A DNA stretch of 64,000 nt from Microthyrium microscopicum (lineage: Eukaryota > Ascomycota > Dothideomycetes > Microthyriales > Microthyriaceae). The notes under the pieces are model-generated. The model was not told the origin of the DNA. It saw nothing but the letters and a program-made list of their open reading frames with translations, and searched no databases. This document shows, one piece after another, positions 34,136 to 46,269 of this stretch (positions are counted from its first letter, which is position 1; each line of letters begins with the position of its first letter). The stretch spans positions 193,540 to 257,539 of the forward strand of contig MU004232.1 of NCBI GenBank assembly GCA_010405405.1. The letters run 5' to 3'. The position numbers were made by a program, and so were the translations under genes.

Positions 34136-35734
34136 AATCGTAGGACTTGCTTATTAAGGGGATCAGCTAGTGTTCAGCTCTACTGTGATTTGCAGCAGCT
34201 TCTTTAGAACAATTGACGATTCGAGGAAACTCTGTAGAGATCGCCACGTGTAAATTCCTGGTTTTTACACAAAATTGAGAGCCATTTCAATATATACAGC
34301 TTTATGTTTTTAACATTGTCTCAACTCTGATTTAATCATTCCCTTTTCACTATTAACTCATAAGCAAATGAATAGCAACAACAATTGACTGAGTCCAATA
34401 TTTTGTTCGAATTGCTAAAATCTAAGCTTTTGATCTTCATGCCGCTGTAATGATACGCAAAGGCTCATCGTCAGTCCCTATGTGTTTCCCCATATTGGAA
34501 ACTTGAAGCTCCAAAACTATCGCAGTCGGATTGAGAACTTAAAATGTCCAAAAAATACCTGACATTTAGTCGTGTCAGTCAAGACATTGGGTGCTGAGCA
34601 CATGTACAGCAAGCACTAGTTACCTCTGTCAAGGTTTTGTTTATTGATACTCCTCATGGATTCTTACCGTATAATATGCGAGAGTATAATTTGGAGCTGT
34701 GTCTCGGTAGTTATTAGTATTGAGCACGTTGGTGAAATATTGCGCCATACAAGAAAGCAGATGTACCCTAGTTAGAACATCTCACGATCTTGATCCTGAG
34801 CAGCGATGCATCATTGCATTTAAACACTGACAGCCCATTATCTACTCACAAGTCCTACAAATCTATGCATCTGGTAAGATAATACAATAAATCTCTATCT
34901 TATAGCAATACCATTACCTTCAATATAATATGTAAAATGTGCACAAGAATAGATCGCACAGCTTAATAAAAACAGCATTAGGAATTTACTCGGCCTTGCC
35001 TACTTTTAATACAATCAATTGAGCTCGCGTCATCCGCTTCTCCTCACAGCCTCTCCGGGACGATACCAAAAGAATCTAGAGGGAACTATGTATAGAGGAA
35101 ACTACGTGGGAAGGTCCGTCAGCAACGCAAATAATCCTTGCACATCTACGCTGGTCAAGGATTTGGCATGGCTGTGCCCCCTCGTCTGTAAGATATCCCC
35201 AATCGAGGGTAGATATTTTAAGGATTGCTGCGCCTAAGATCTATGTTGAATAATGAACCACTTAGAAGTCTATGAGTTTGCCATTCTCGATTGAGGTGCT
35301 GTGACTGTAGCTCTTGATTCGACGATCGATGGACGGCGGTTCAATGGAACCGCTCTTAGCTGACTTATTAAGTTCTTCGTAGTATGAGTTGGGCTTGATC
35401 AATGTATTTGTTACAATCTCCGTGGATGTTGACCCTGGATAGCAGCTTGTGAGCTTGGTGCTTTGGTCCTAAACATGCTGATTGAAGACTGCGCGATGCA
35501 GGCTGATAATTCTAGAGCCGGGCGAAGTCCTAAGTCTTGAAACGCTGATTATGTCTTGTTCATCCAGTCCATCTCATCTTCAGGCGAGCATATTTGCTTC
35601 ATTCCTGTCCAGCTCGCATTATGTTCTGAGAATCGGGTTGAAGCCGAGCAGAATTCAATTATCCCATAGCACCACCAAACTTGTTTCGAGCCTACCTTTT
35701 TAATCCCTATCACTAATTTCCTTTCTTTCGAATA

Positions 35735-36975
35735 ATGAGATATCTTCTCATTCTTTCCCAACTCTGGCTTGGTATATGTTTGGGACAGACTTCAACCACC
35801 CAACGATCATCAAGTCCGTCCTCCACCACAAGCTCACCAGCCAATACTTGGACCGTATCAGTAGGCAAAGGCGATAATTCATTCAGAGTATGCCCATTTG
35901 CGCCAAGCTCTTTCGTTTTGCTAACTGTCAACAGCCTGATTCTCTTCAGGCAAACGTAGGCGATACCGTTCTTTTCCAATTCTATCCAGCCAACCACTCC
36001 GTCGTCCGCGCGGAATACAACTATCCATGTGTGCCATACGACTTGATCAACATCAAGAAGCCTGGATTTGCCAGCGGCTTCAAACCAGTTGATCAAGTCC
36101 TCGACGATCCCCCGTCGTTCAGTGTTCGGATAAACGACACGCTGCCGGTATTCTATTACTGTAGTGCTCCAGGCTTTTGCATAGATAATCAGATGGTTGG
36201 TGTCATCAATCCAGTTCGTGCCCCTTTCGTGCCCCTCTCGATAATGATAACTCACATACTGATACGTCAATAGAACGCGTCTGTTTCGTTAGCCGTCCAA
36301 AAAGATGCCGCAAAAAACTCCAAATACATGCTCCAACCAGGCGACTCGTTTCCCGCCGAAGGAAGCAGTTCCTCTTCAACCTCCTCCTCAAGCAGTGGCA
36401 GTAGCACCAGCACTACTATGCCAACAGTTGCAGCATCCACAAACAACCAAATCCAACAGAAAGCCTCCCTCCCCTCAGGAGCCATAGCCGGCATCGTCCT
36501 TGGCGCCCTCGGCGTCCTAGGTCTCGCCGCAGCACTCTTCTTTTTCATGGGCCGTACCAAAACCCTCCAGGAAAATGTTCATCGACAAAGCATGTCCGCA
36601 GTGACGCCCCCGCTGCCAGCTCATTCCTCGGAACCAATTTATGCCACCGGAGAACCGATATACGCCAATGGGATCATGTACTTTCCAGTAAAGCCAGGAG
36701 ATATCAATCGTATCAGTTTACCAGCATATGGAGGCGTATCGCCGAGAGATATGACACAAAGTCCCATGACATACAACCAGACCAGTCCGGGACGACCTTA
36801 CGTTAATATGAATTTGTATGATCCGCAGGTGCTTCAGCAGATGCAGCAGCAGCAAAGGTTTGTGTAGATGTTGTGCTCTAAAAAACATAGTGCTAACGAT
36901 TGCAGAAGGAATACAGCACATCAAGTCAATGTGGTGCCTGGTGAGATGTTTGCTGCGGCGCCAAAGACAGACTAG
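35735..36975 (+). CDS. Serine-rich cupredoxin membrane protein
   Basis: Four exons (35735-35887, 35935-36213, 36274-36857, 36906-36975) keep phase and give 361 aa. A signal peptide (about 1-18) is followed by a short Ser/Thr stretch and a cupredoxin-like domain (about 38-155): VGDTVLFQFYPANHSVVRAEY, a YPCVPY loop and YYCSAPGFC-x4-MVGVINP. The His, Cys and Met positions of a type-1 copper site are there, but the second His is Phe (PGFC), so copper binding is doubtful. A Ser-rich stalk, a membrane helix (about 220-240) and a cytoplasmic tail with two PIYA-type repeats, an MNLYDPQ segment and a Gln run follow. It is probably a plasma-membrane or cell-surface protein of the fungal extracellular serine-rich family. 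Function is unknown. Confidence 0.82.
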
Positions 36976-38488
36976 GTGGCTCATGAAATCATAATTCTTT
37001 CTCCTCTGTCTTTCGTCCAAGCTCTTTTGAGTTTTCTACATATACCCGTACAGTTGTGCTAGTTACCGTTATTGTCATACATGTTGGCCAAGGTTTGCCC
37101 CTGAACTGCACAGTCAGCTATCTCATACTGTGGATATCAATGCTTGGTGTTGCCCAGTTTGTCAGTCGTATCCCATCTGATATGCCTGTGACCTTGAATA
37201 CTGAGGCTGAATTTCTTGGCCAGCATGGAAATAACCAGGTACTGAAAAGACGGAAAGACTATTATCAAAATAGCGAATGGTGATTGCAGGAATCACGGCG
37301 GATTACCTAAGCCTTTTCCAGTCATATGCGTTCTACAAAATTCAGCAAAGAAGAGCAGCACCTCGGAACCCGGTGAGCCAATGGTTTCACGTCAACCCGG
37401 CCGTGTTCGCCATCCTATATCCTAGTAAGAGAACCGTTGTTGGGAACGTGAACAGCAGTGGTATGATGCCTTTTCTTGGGCATTCGTTCCTTGGATGGCA
37501 AAGGGCAACGGTAGTAAGCTTTCGTCGATCAGCCTTATGCGCCTGCTGAGAATTCGTCTGACGCCTATGGTAAGTACCATGTGGTAAATTATGGGCACTA
37601 CTGAACATCGGCCGGATACAGGCAGGGAAAAGTTGATAATGACTTCTCGGGTCCCATTGCATGTCACTCTCCAGACAAGCGCAGACGCCAGTTGAACCAA
37701 TCCGCGGGTAGACAAAGTGCACGTTTTGACTGCTCGTTTTCGTAACCTCAGGCTTGAAGAGAAAGCTGATGATGGAAAGGTGAAAAATTGGTATTCATTG
37801 AGCTGGTTAGGACTCCTGAATTGCACTAGGAAAAACAACGATGGCGCGCCTTCGACATTTTTAGACGCGGAGCGCGCAACGGTCGTTGAGTTTCGTTTAC
37901 GAAATTCATGCTGTTGAGCAGTCGTACGGCGGCTGTAAAAGAACTTTGGACCTTTATATTGCTTTTTGGAGACTCCTTTATCGCCTGTTGCTTTTGCAGA
38001 ACAGATGCAAATCGAGCGCCGTAGGTATGGCCACAGAACAATCGATCAGATACATAGTAGTGGATAGTATAATAGTTTTGGTATGATAGACAAGAGGCAA
38101 GAGAAAGACCCAAGAAGATCAACAATTTAAAGTTCAGTGAGTGCCACTGGTCAGGGTAGACGCCACATGGATTAAATGGCGATTTGCATATTGCCCATCC
38201 TCCACTCTGGACTCTGCAGTCTCAACCTCTTGCTCTTCCACACTGGCACCCAACTCCAACCGACACTACCCTACTCCACTTCCAAATTCTTCCACTTCGC
38301 CTCCATCAGCTTCGCTGTCTCTACTGCTTCAATCATCCGTTCCTCCACATCTTCAGCAACCGTTCGATAACCTCTACTATCAAATACGCATCACCGTCAT
38401 TCTCTAGAGTCTCGGTGATTCACGACGCAACGAGCATTCTGCCTCCTCTTCCTCGGCCCTTTCGTCTGATTTCCATGCTTCGACGCCG
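36976..38488. other. Intergenic region upstream of the cyclin gene
   Basis: 1.5 kb with short frames on both strands (up to 138 codons at 37422-37838, minus) and no recognisable motif. The last 290 bp (38200-38480) are a C/T-rich leader with many CCAC/CTTC runs before the cyclin ATG. Confidence 0.5.
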
Positions 38489-39856
38489 ATGACGACTATA
38501 ACTTCATCTCCCTCCATCTCCCCCAAGTCGTTCAATCTTCCATCGACTCGCAACTATCGAGGTGCCGCCTCGTCGTCTCCCGGCGGCGGCACCTCTCCGT
38601 TTACTCATCCGCTCCTGCGACCCTCACCGCCCCTTCTACCGCGAAACCGTGATGTTCTCACATCCTCGCGCGCACACACTTCGTCCGCCCCGGTAGCAGG
38701 AACAAGTGGTGCTAGTCGCCTGGCACAGCAAACGCCGAGCGCTGTTGAGTCAGCTATCGTCACATCTGCGCCGCGCCAGATTCCTATTCCTTCTGCATCA
38801 ACTACGCAATCTACCAGTGCTATAGGACAGACGCGCGACTTCGGTACGCAGTATACACCGCCAGGATATCCTCCAACTGCAAACGCTGCGATATTATCAC
38901 GTCGTGTTGCGGACGACTTGTCGCAGCTTCTTGTAAGTGGAAAGAGGAGCGACAAGCCGAAAGAGGACTCCGATACAGATATGGATAGCAGCAGTGGTGA
39001 TGTCTTTATGACTGATGGTGCTGGTTCTAATGAAAACACTCCTAGTGGTAAAGATCCAGTTGCCGCAGAGCCATCTAGCGCCTCCAAGGTCCTTGATGGC
39101 GAACCGCCAGCCGAACCAATTCTTCAGCCTGTGGATACGACAGACGTGGCCGAATCCAGCGGAAAGGCAGCAAAAAGATCTGAATCAGGTCTTAACTTGA
39201 CTCCCGAGTCGTCCTCGTCACTACTCAATGCTGTATCTAGCCCAAGCAAAAAACCCAAGCCCACCAAGGATGTCAAAATTATGCCCAAGAATTACATGGA
39301 CGGTGATATCCGAGAAATGGGCGTAATCATATCAGATATGCTCATGGAACTAATTCGACTAAACGACCAACTTCCACCTAGAGAAGGATTTCTAACCAGA
39401 TTCCACTCACGGTACGTATCCTACATCAAATCAATTGCCAATTTTAACAACCATTGCAGCGCTCCACCAACAATCTCAGTCCGCGACTATCTCCAGCGCC
39501 TGATAGTGCACGCCACCCTCTCTCCTCCGATCCTCCTCGCCATGGTCTACTACATCGATCGCCTATGCTCACTCTACCCCGCCTTTACCATCACATCCCT
39601 CACCGTTCATCGTTTTCTGATTACCGCTGCCACCGTGGCCGCCAAAGGACTTAGCGACTCCTTCTGGACGAACCACACATATGCCCGCGTCGGCGGTGTC
39701 AGTACCAAAGAACTGGCTATGCTTGAACTAGACTTTCTTGGGAGACTAGACTGGATTATTGTGCCCAAGGCTGAGGTTTTGGAAGACTACTATCGCAGTC
39801 TGGTGGCTCGAGCGGATGGGCATGTTCTTGAGGGCGAAGAGACGGACTCTACGTGA
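38489..39856 (+). CDS. Pho80-like cyclin
   Basis: Two exons (38489-39411, 39460-39856) with a 48-bp phase-neutral intron give 439 aa. The first ~265 residues are low complexity (Ser, Pro, Thr) with acidic patches, and include a KKPKPTK basic motif. The cyclin domain (about 270-420) is of the Pho80/Pcl type: MGVIISDMLMELIRLND, the APPTISVRDYLQRL helix, ILLAMVYYIDRLC, LTVHRFLITAATVAAKGLSD and ELAMLELDFLGRLDWII. Pho80-like cyclins pair with a Pho85-type kinase. In Neurospora and Aspergillus the family member PREG/PhoB represses phosphate starvation genes. Other Pcl6/7-like members exist, so the exact orthologue is open. The intron has no stop and could be read through, which would add 16 residues. 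Confidence 0.88.
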   Translation: MTTITSSPSISPKSFNLPSTRNYRGAASSSPGGGTSPFTHPLLRPSPPLLPRNRDVLTSSRAHTSSAPVAGTSGASRLAQQTPSAVESAIVTSAPRQIPIPSASTTQSTSAIGQTRDFGTQYTPPGYPPTANAAILSRRVADDLSQLLVSGKRSDKPKEDSDTDMDSSSGDVFMTDGAGSNENTPSGKDPVAAEPSSASKVLDGEPPAEPILQPVDTTDVAESSGKAAKRSESGLNLTPESSSSLLNAVSSPSKKPKPTKDVKIMPKNYMDGDIREMGVIISDMLMELIRLNDQLPPREGFLTRFHSRYVSYIKSIANFNNHCSAPPTISVRDYLQRLIVHATLSPPILLAMVYYIDRLCSLYPAFTITSLTVHRFLITAATVAAKGLSDSFWTNHTYARVGGVSTKELAMLELDFLGRLDWIIVPKAEVLEDYYRSLVARADGHVLEGEETDST

Positions 39857-42210
39857 ATGGTTTAATTGGGTTTATGGCTATGTAGGTATGATGGGATGAT
39901 TGGGAACGCGACAGGATAAAGGGTCTCAGCAAGCACCCAGAGACATTGTCATGTATGTATTGTGACGATGTCGAGTGCTTATGAGAAGTTATTGGGCATG
40001 GAGGATTGTTTTAGCATTTGTTTGCATGGCGCTGGTGGATTCATGTTTAGAAATGTCAGATAATCAAAAGGCATAAGTTCGGTAACGCTCGTAATACAAA
40101 TAACTCAACTTTAATGGATTTCTATATGCTGCACTTCGTGTTTTCACTTTGCTTCCAAAGATATGCTCTGTCTGGAGGATACGATTATAGTCGGACTTCT
40201 TGCCGAGAATGCGCTGTGAAGTCCGCTAGATCTCATTGAGGTCGTGATACCTTACTAGTAGATTCAATGGTCTCATTCACATACTGTATATAGGTACCTG
40301 TCAATCGAATTGACAATAGCGATGATAGAATTGCCTGAAAACATGTCTTATCGTCTATCATCAATGGCCCTTCACAGCATACCTTCGCCACAAACCATCA
40401 CACCGAAAAGCGGCGTATGACCCCACATACCGGTATTCAGGAACAAGCAATCATCTACCCTCTAATGACGAGCACACCACACCAAGCAATCTAAGCAACA
40501 TCCATTGCGGCTCCAACATCCTCTCTGGGCCTAACTACCAAATACGCCGAAGCAGGAGAGCTGATTATTCAGTAGTAGTCGCCCTGGGTGGGCGTGGTCT
40601 CGCGACTTGCAGGGTCTTTCATCCGCACGGTTCGAGACTTTCAAACTCCAAGGATTCGCAACCTCAAATGGAACGACGTGCAGCAAAGAGGCTAGAGGAT
40701 CGGAACGGAGTGCACGGGAGTCTCGGTCCGAAGCAGAACAGTTATTGAAGGATCCCGCTGTCGTCTCCACGAGTTCGTCTTCATTTGGCATTATTAGAAA
40801 AGAAGTGGTGTAGAATAATCGATGGGGGTGAAAGTAAGCCAACGAGAATAAAGGCTTTGCGATGGGTTGCATCATGTCTGGCCAGTAGGATTTGCGCAAG
40901 TTGGACTGGTGTGATGTGCTGGTCCAATGACTTGTAATCGCTGGATGAATATGCGTGTGGTCATACGTTGAAGTGATCTAGCCATACATGAGCATACTGA
41001 GCCATAGAATACCTAGTACTAGTCAAAGCAGCATGTCACTTTGAATGAGTCTCATATTCAAGGAGTGAAGTCCGTGGTATTGTACCTTGATCCCAACATC
41101 TTTGGAGGGGTGAACTTGGAGGGGTGAAAATGATACAAGGCAAGGAGAAGTTACCCCGGATTTCTGGCGAAAGCACGCAAGCAAAAGCAAGGCGTGGCAT
41201 GCTGTCAAACTGAGATGGGCAGGGCATTGGATGGCGGGGATTGACGGTTGATATCGGACTTGATCATTGCGTTTGGTTGTAGGTGGTAGATTGCGGGATT
41301 GATGCTGAATGATAGAATGATAAAGGGAACGATAGAGTATTACTTCGGCGTGATTCATTGTTGTCTATCTCAAAGTGGTGCGGGGCTTTTGGAGGGTTGA
41401 TTGCTCGTGCTCTGCTATCATCCACCATAGGTCTTGTTATGCTTGATCTGTATGAGAGATAACTTCCCCCAAAGAACACAACCTCGGATGTAGATACAAG
41501 AGTACTAACATACAGGATCCAGACGTTCCTGCCAAAGTACAGGCGTACCTGCCGTGGGTGGTGGGTGCGAGGTGGTGGGATGGCAGGTGCGGTCGATGGT
41601 GCAACCGCACCAATGTATCGTAGTGGGGAAGTCGCAACTGAGCAACAAGTGAGAGATGGAGGGAAGGCACGACTGACCTGTAGGAAAGCGCGAGAACTGT
41701 GACCAGGATCGTGCCTGCCAACTTCCTTCGCGCCCTCATCGCTCACCTGCCCCGCTCAATCCCTGTCCTCTGTTATTGTCTGAGCTGGCTTTGACTGTGT
41801 GGCCCCCTTGTTATGCATGTCGCAGACTATTCATCCTCTTACAATCGCTGAACTAAGCCTTTATTGCACCCTGAATCCACCCCGCAACCCCCTACAGTCA
41901 ACTCCCCGACCACGCTCTCCAAACTCACAGCCCAGACTCGCATTGCGCTCCTGTGCTCCTGCTGCTTCTACTCCACTTCCACTGCGACTGCTGTCTCTCT
42001 GGGATGCTCTTGCTCTTGCTCCTGTACTCTTGATCTATTTCCCCTTCCATCTCTCTCACTATCAACTACTATTCACTATTGTATCCCATTCCTCCAACCA
42101 ATTCTGTATTTCCTTTCTAATCCCTTTCTATCTATTCTTCTCTATCACCTTACTCTCTTATAATCTTTGATTTCCTGTCCGCTTACACTTCTCTTCTTCA
42201 CCTTCGTCCC
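39857..42210. other. Large intergenic region with pyrimidine-rich leader
   Basis: 2.35 kb between two + strand genes. From about 41840 to 42205 the plus strand is almost continuously C/T-rich (CTCTTGCTCTTGCTCC-like), consistent with promoter and leader of the next gene. Open frames there on both strands are by-products of this bias. No RNA gene was found in the rest. Confidence 0.55.
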
Positions 42211-45200
42211 ATGTCCGATTATAGCTACGCCACTTCTTATACTCGTTCTCATTCTCGTTCCAACGATTCTTCTTACATACGCCGAAACTCCACACGTTAT
42301 GCCCATGAGGACATGATCTCCGAGATTGGCGACAGACACCCACCTTCAAGACATAGACGCGGCAGTGACAAGAAGTCTTCTGGAGACAGCAAGTACAGCG
42401 GTTCTGGCCTTCCAGCTGCTCCTTTTCCAGCACGTCTCTCCATGTTTCAAGCAAGTTGCAATACTGACTACTAAATAGCCTTCTCCACCTTCCCATATCT
42501 TGCCTTATCATCCAAATGTAAACGCTCCACCACCTGTACCACTTGCTCCACAACCACCATCCTCCCGTGGCAGGCTATCTCAGCCATCAACTCCCCCAAA
42601 TAGAGGCGTCAACAATCAGCGAGTTTACTCTGCTCCACAGCCACCTCCGTTTGCTGGCAGGGTTGATTATGGCTCTTCATACTCGCCAACACGATCACAA
42701 CCCCGTGCTCGTTCTCCACCGAGAATTCAGCCTAGAGCCAAATCGCCCTCTTATTCATCCCATGTATCTCATGTATCCCAGTCCAGGCCAACTTCTAGTG
42801 GACACGATAGTGTCTCTAGACGTATCATCAAAGCTAGACGCAATTCGTCACGTTCCACTAGGAGCTCCCCAAAGCAGAAGCGCTTCCCATGGCCACCACC
42901 AAACTGCCATCTCGATACCTATGTTACACCCCAGGAGGCGCTGGAATACACAGCAAATGGAGCTCTCGAATTCCAAGGCAAGACGAAGGAAATGCCATTC
43001 ACCGATGATAGAGCACATCGCTTCTATGCCGATATCTTCCTCGGAATTGACAGCAATAAGATAGCCGACGACAAAGCTCCAATATGCGACATGACTCTCA
43101 AAGACATTTCTCTTACTTTTATGACCGGTGAACAGGGCTGGTTCACAGATAAGAGTCTAGAGTATCCCAACATGCTATATGCCTATGGACGAAGCCCTGG
43201 CACCACCACTCTCGATTGGTTCGTAGGAATGAGAGGTGATCTGCGATCTCCCGTGAACTTTGCGGATACCGGAGTGAAGCGGAGAAAGATGAAATTGATC
43301 GCCATTCTAGAACGACTTGGTCAGATTGAGACCCAGAGCTTGCAAGAGGTACTTAAATCGGCAAAATTCTGCTGGTCCAACTAACACTGAAAACAGAGCC
43401 CAATCGAACAATATCATGCTCTTTACGACAGCTTGATAGACGATCCTCATCGCAATGATGACGACGCTCATTACGAACTCAAGGATCAAATCATAGACCT
43501 AATGTACGTGCTCATGAATAGAGATTGGATAGATTTCTCCATCCCAAAGAATCAGGTGGTCGCCAAATTCTTTGACTCACCAGACGAACGAATCAAAACA
43601 CGATTTTTTCACCAACTTTTACTTGCAGCTGAGCTGCACATTCGGATTCACAGTCCGTACCATGACGAAGAAACGATTGGCATTTTGCTGGAAAGAATGC
43701 CGCCTAAAGTCCTATGGGATCTAGCTCTTGCTCAACGCTGGCTAGAAAATATGCTCAGTGAGCAACTCAAATTGAGCGAGGACGAATGTCAATTCAATTT
43801 TGTTTTGCAAAACAAGAAACGACAAATCAAGGGCCTTCGACATTTTGCTCGTTTGCTCAAGTGGCCCAACCTCGAGGAGCTGGACTACGTTTTAAAGGAA
43901 CACAACGCCAGAGATACCGCGATTGAGGATCGATCAGCTGATACCATGTCCTGGTTCAGCTCTGTCATTCTTCCAGGCCCTACTCTACCGTTCCTGATTA
44001 TGAACTCTCTGATCGATTGCGACGAAGACACGGAAGGCAAGCTCAGCTACCTGACCCATGTTAAACCTAATTGCGGCTTTCAATATCGAGCAAATACCTA
44101 TTGGTCTTCTCGGTGCATCATGGGCAAAGTTCTTGGCGCTTCCCGTGGCGTCAAAGAAGTAGGCGGCTGGATTGGGCCCTGTCACTATGCTCCAAGATTG
44201 GAACGCACCCAGTGCGTACTAGTTCGTACCAAAACTAGCCCGGCTGAAAAAGCCGGCAAGGTGATTGAACGAGTCGATATTGAGGATATGCACATCAAAA
44301 GTCATCCTCTTGGTCCTGAAGGCGAGGAGTATAGTGACGATGAGGACTGTGTGCGAATTGGAGACTTTGACGTTCCTCTCGCACCGGATCCGTTTGCCGA
44401 GGGCGGCGACGTTGTCATACGCATCCAAAAGCTAGACTTTGAAACTGAAGAAACAGTCAAGAAGAAGGGTGCTAACGTCTACGATGCCAAGGTCGTCTTT
44501 GCCATTCATGGTGCAAACGTATCAATGAGACTGCGCTATGACGTAGACTTTGTTTGCGCCCCTATGTGCGCCAATGGTCCTCATGCTCTCTGGAACGGGT
44601 ACAAGACACATACCATCCGCGTTGAAGAAGGCCTGCGCGAACTCAAAGGCTGGGGCAAAGTCGCCCGTCGTGGATCCAAATCACTTGTCGTTGCTGAGAA
44701 AAGCATGACGGTGGCACGTCGCATTGCCAATGAGGATCGTGACTTTCACTACTCCTCCGCTGATGGAGAGGATTGGGGCTCAGAATACGGCGAGAACCGA
44801 CCCCTCTCACGAAGTAGACGTTCTCTGCCAACTGCCCCGGAGCCTCCAACCGCCCGTCTTAGTCAGTCTTCATTGACCTATGTAGACGAGGAGGACGAGT
44901 ATGAGCCGACGTCACCATCAAAGGCGCTGACTACCTGGAAAGGCGAGTCAGCGAAGAGCGATTCAGCGGTTGCACTTATCCCAACAACCGCTGAGCAGCG
45001 CGAAACAACCCTGTTGATTGATGCCACTGGCGTCTCTGACAATGAGGTGTTCGCACGAGCCTGGTGTGCCAACTGGGGCGCCCATGCTATCATTGCCAAT
45101 ATACGCGAGACTTGCATCGCCTGCGCAGTGCGTGAAGCACGAGCGGCAGAGATTGAAGTGGTCATTCTCACAGAGGGTGGGAATAAGGAGGAGAAGGATC

Positions 45201-45235
45201 AAGGAGTGTGGGATAACGTTAGCACAATGAGCTAA
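42211..45235 (+). CDS. Large proline-rich conserved fungal protein ('gp1-like' hypothetical)
   Basis: Exons 42211-42450, 42479-43348 and 43397-45235 give 982 aa. The N-terminal ~230 residues are Ser/Arg/Pro-rich and disordered. A long conserved region follows, with LDTYVTPQEALEYTANGALEF, the DTMSWFS-x3-LPGPTLPFL-x-MNSLIDCD block, a GFQYRANTYWSSRCIMGKVLGASRGVKEVGGWIGPC block and an acidic YSDDED patch. From memory, filamentous fungi carry homologues labelled 'vegetative cell wall protein gp1'. That name reflects proline-rich composition and says nothing about function; no signal peptide is present. The second intron (43349-43396) is standard. The first (42451-42478) would be 28 nt with a GC donor, which is odd, and no GT donor restores phase. 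Confidence 0.75.
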
Positions 45236-46269
45236 CTTGGGGGCGCGAAAACCCTTGAAAATCTGGAAATATTCATGGTCTTCTTTGGTGTTACTGGCGC
45301 GGGTCGTTGGATTCTCCTTTCTTGAAAGAATCTGAAGAAGCGCTATGTGATCTCGAGAGGCTATGAGGATTTCCTGGACCTACTTTTAGTAGGGAAATGA
45401 TATACCACACTTTGAAGAAGTCCCCTAAGAACAGGGGAAGAGGCGGATCTGCTGGTGATTTGTGTCATGTTTCATTATGTTGCAACATTTTTCATCTTGC
45501 TGGCTGGATATGGCTGTTATGATAGTACGAATAATATTATGACGGTCTTCATGATCAATTAGTTTCAAACTATACTCACTTGTGCTTGGTGCTTATCTTG
45601 TTTAGGTTCGTTTGTAAGGCGGATCCAACTACATGCCTGTGCCTTGTTTCTAGGACTTGCTTAACTTCTTTCTGTTCCAGCTCTACCACTAAAGGAAGCG
45701 TCTGTTCTCCAGAACGATAAGAGTCCCAGGCGAACTTGCGCTACCTTCCCCGCAACTTGTCTTTCCAGGTGTTTGATAATTCTAGGTCTTTTGTTTATAT
45801 AGACTTTCCCGGTCCCGTCCGTTTCTCTCCAGCTCCTTTCCGTTCCGGCTCAGCCTCAGTTCAGTAAACCATGACACTTTGTCCTAGCGGTCAGCGAACT
45901 TCTCTGCAATATTCTTGATATGTTCTTCATGGCCTCGGGAACTATTTCGCAGTGGTGCTGCAAACGGGCTGTTTGAAGTCTTGCTCAGTGACGCCGTGGA
46001 CAGCTAGAGGCTCGCTGTTTGCACGTTTGTCGTGAACGATCGCAGCATGTCATGTTAATTCCAGTAACTTTAGTCTATCGCTACAATACAAGATACACAA
46101 TCTAGTCATCTCCACCTCATAGAAACTGTGAGATCTCAGTGATGATTCTTGTACACTGGACTCTGTACCTATACTTTATAACACACCCATTCTACCAACT
46201 TACTCACAGGACCACCACAGTCCCACAATATCACCTCATCATATCATATCCCATGACAATACAACCAAA
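45236..46269. other. Intergenic region
   Basis: 1.03 kb between two + strand genes, moderately C/T-rich near 45600-45880. No long frame and no RNA gene were recognised. Confidence 0.5.

Larger units (their letters stand above)
33270..35734. other. AT-rich gene-poor gap
   Basis: A 2.47-kb gap with only short frames and long AT-rich stretches (34260-35000). It contains the hairpin at 33979-34015 and a tRNA-like relic at about 34060-34130. A 72-codon frame at 35019-35237 has no motif. It may hold degenerate repeats, but I see no element ends. Confidence 0.5.

Noticed and set aside
41264-41746. 160-codon minus-strand frame
   Set aside because: It overlaps other open frames, has no motif and lies in compositionally biased leader sequence.
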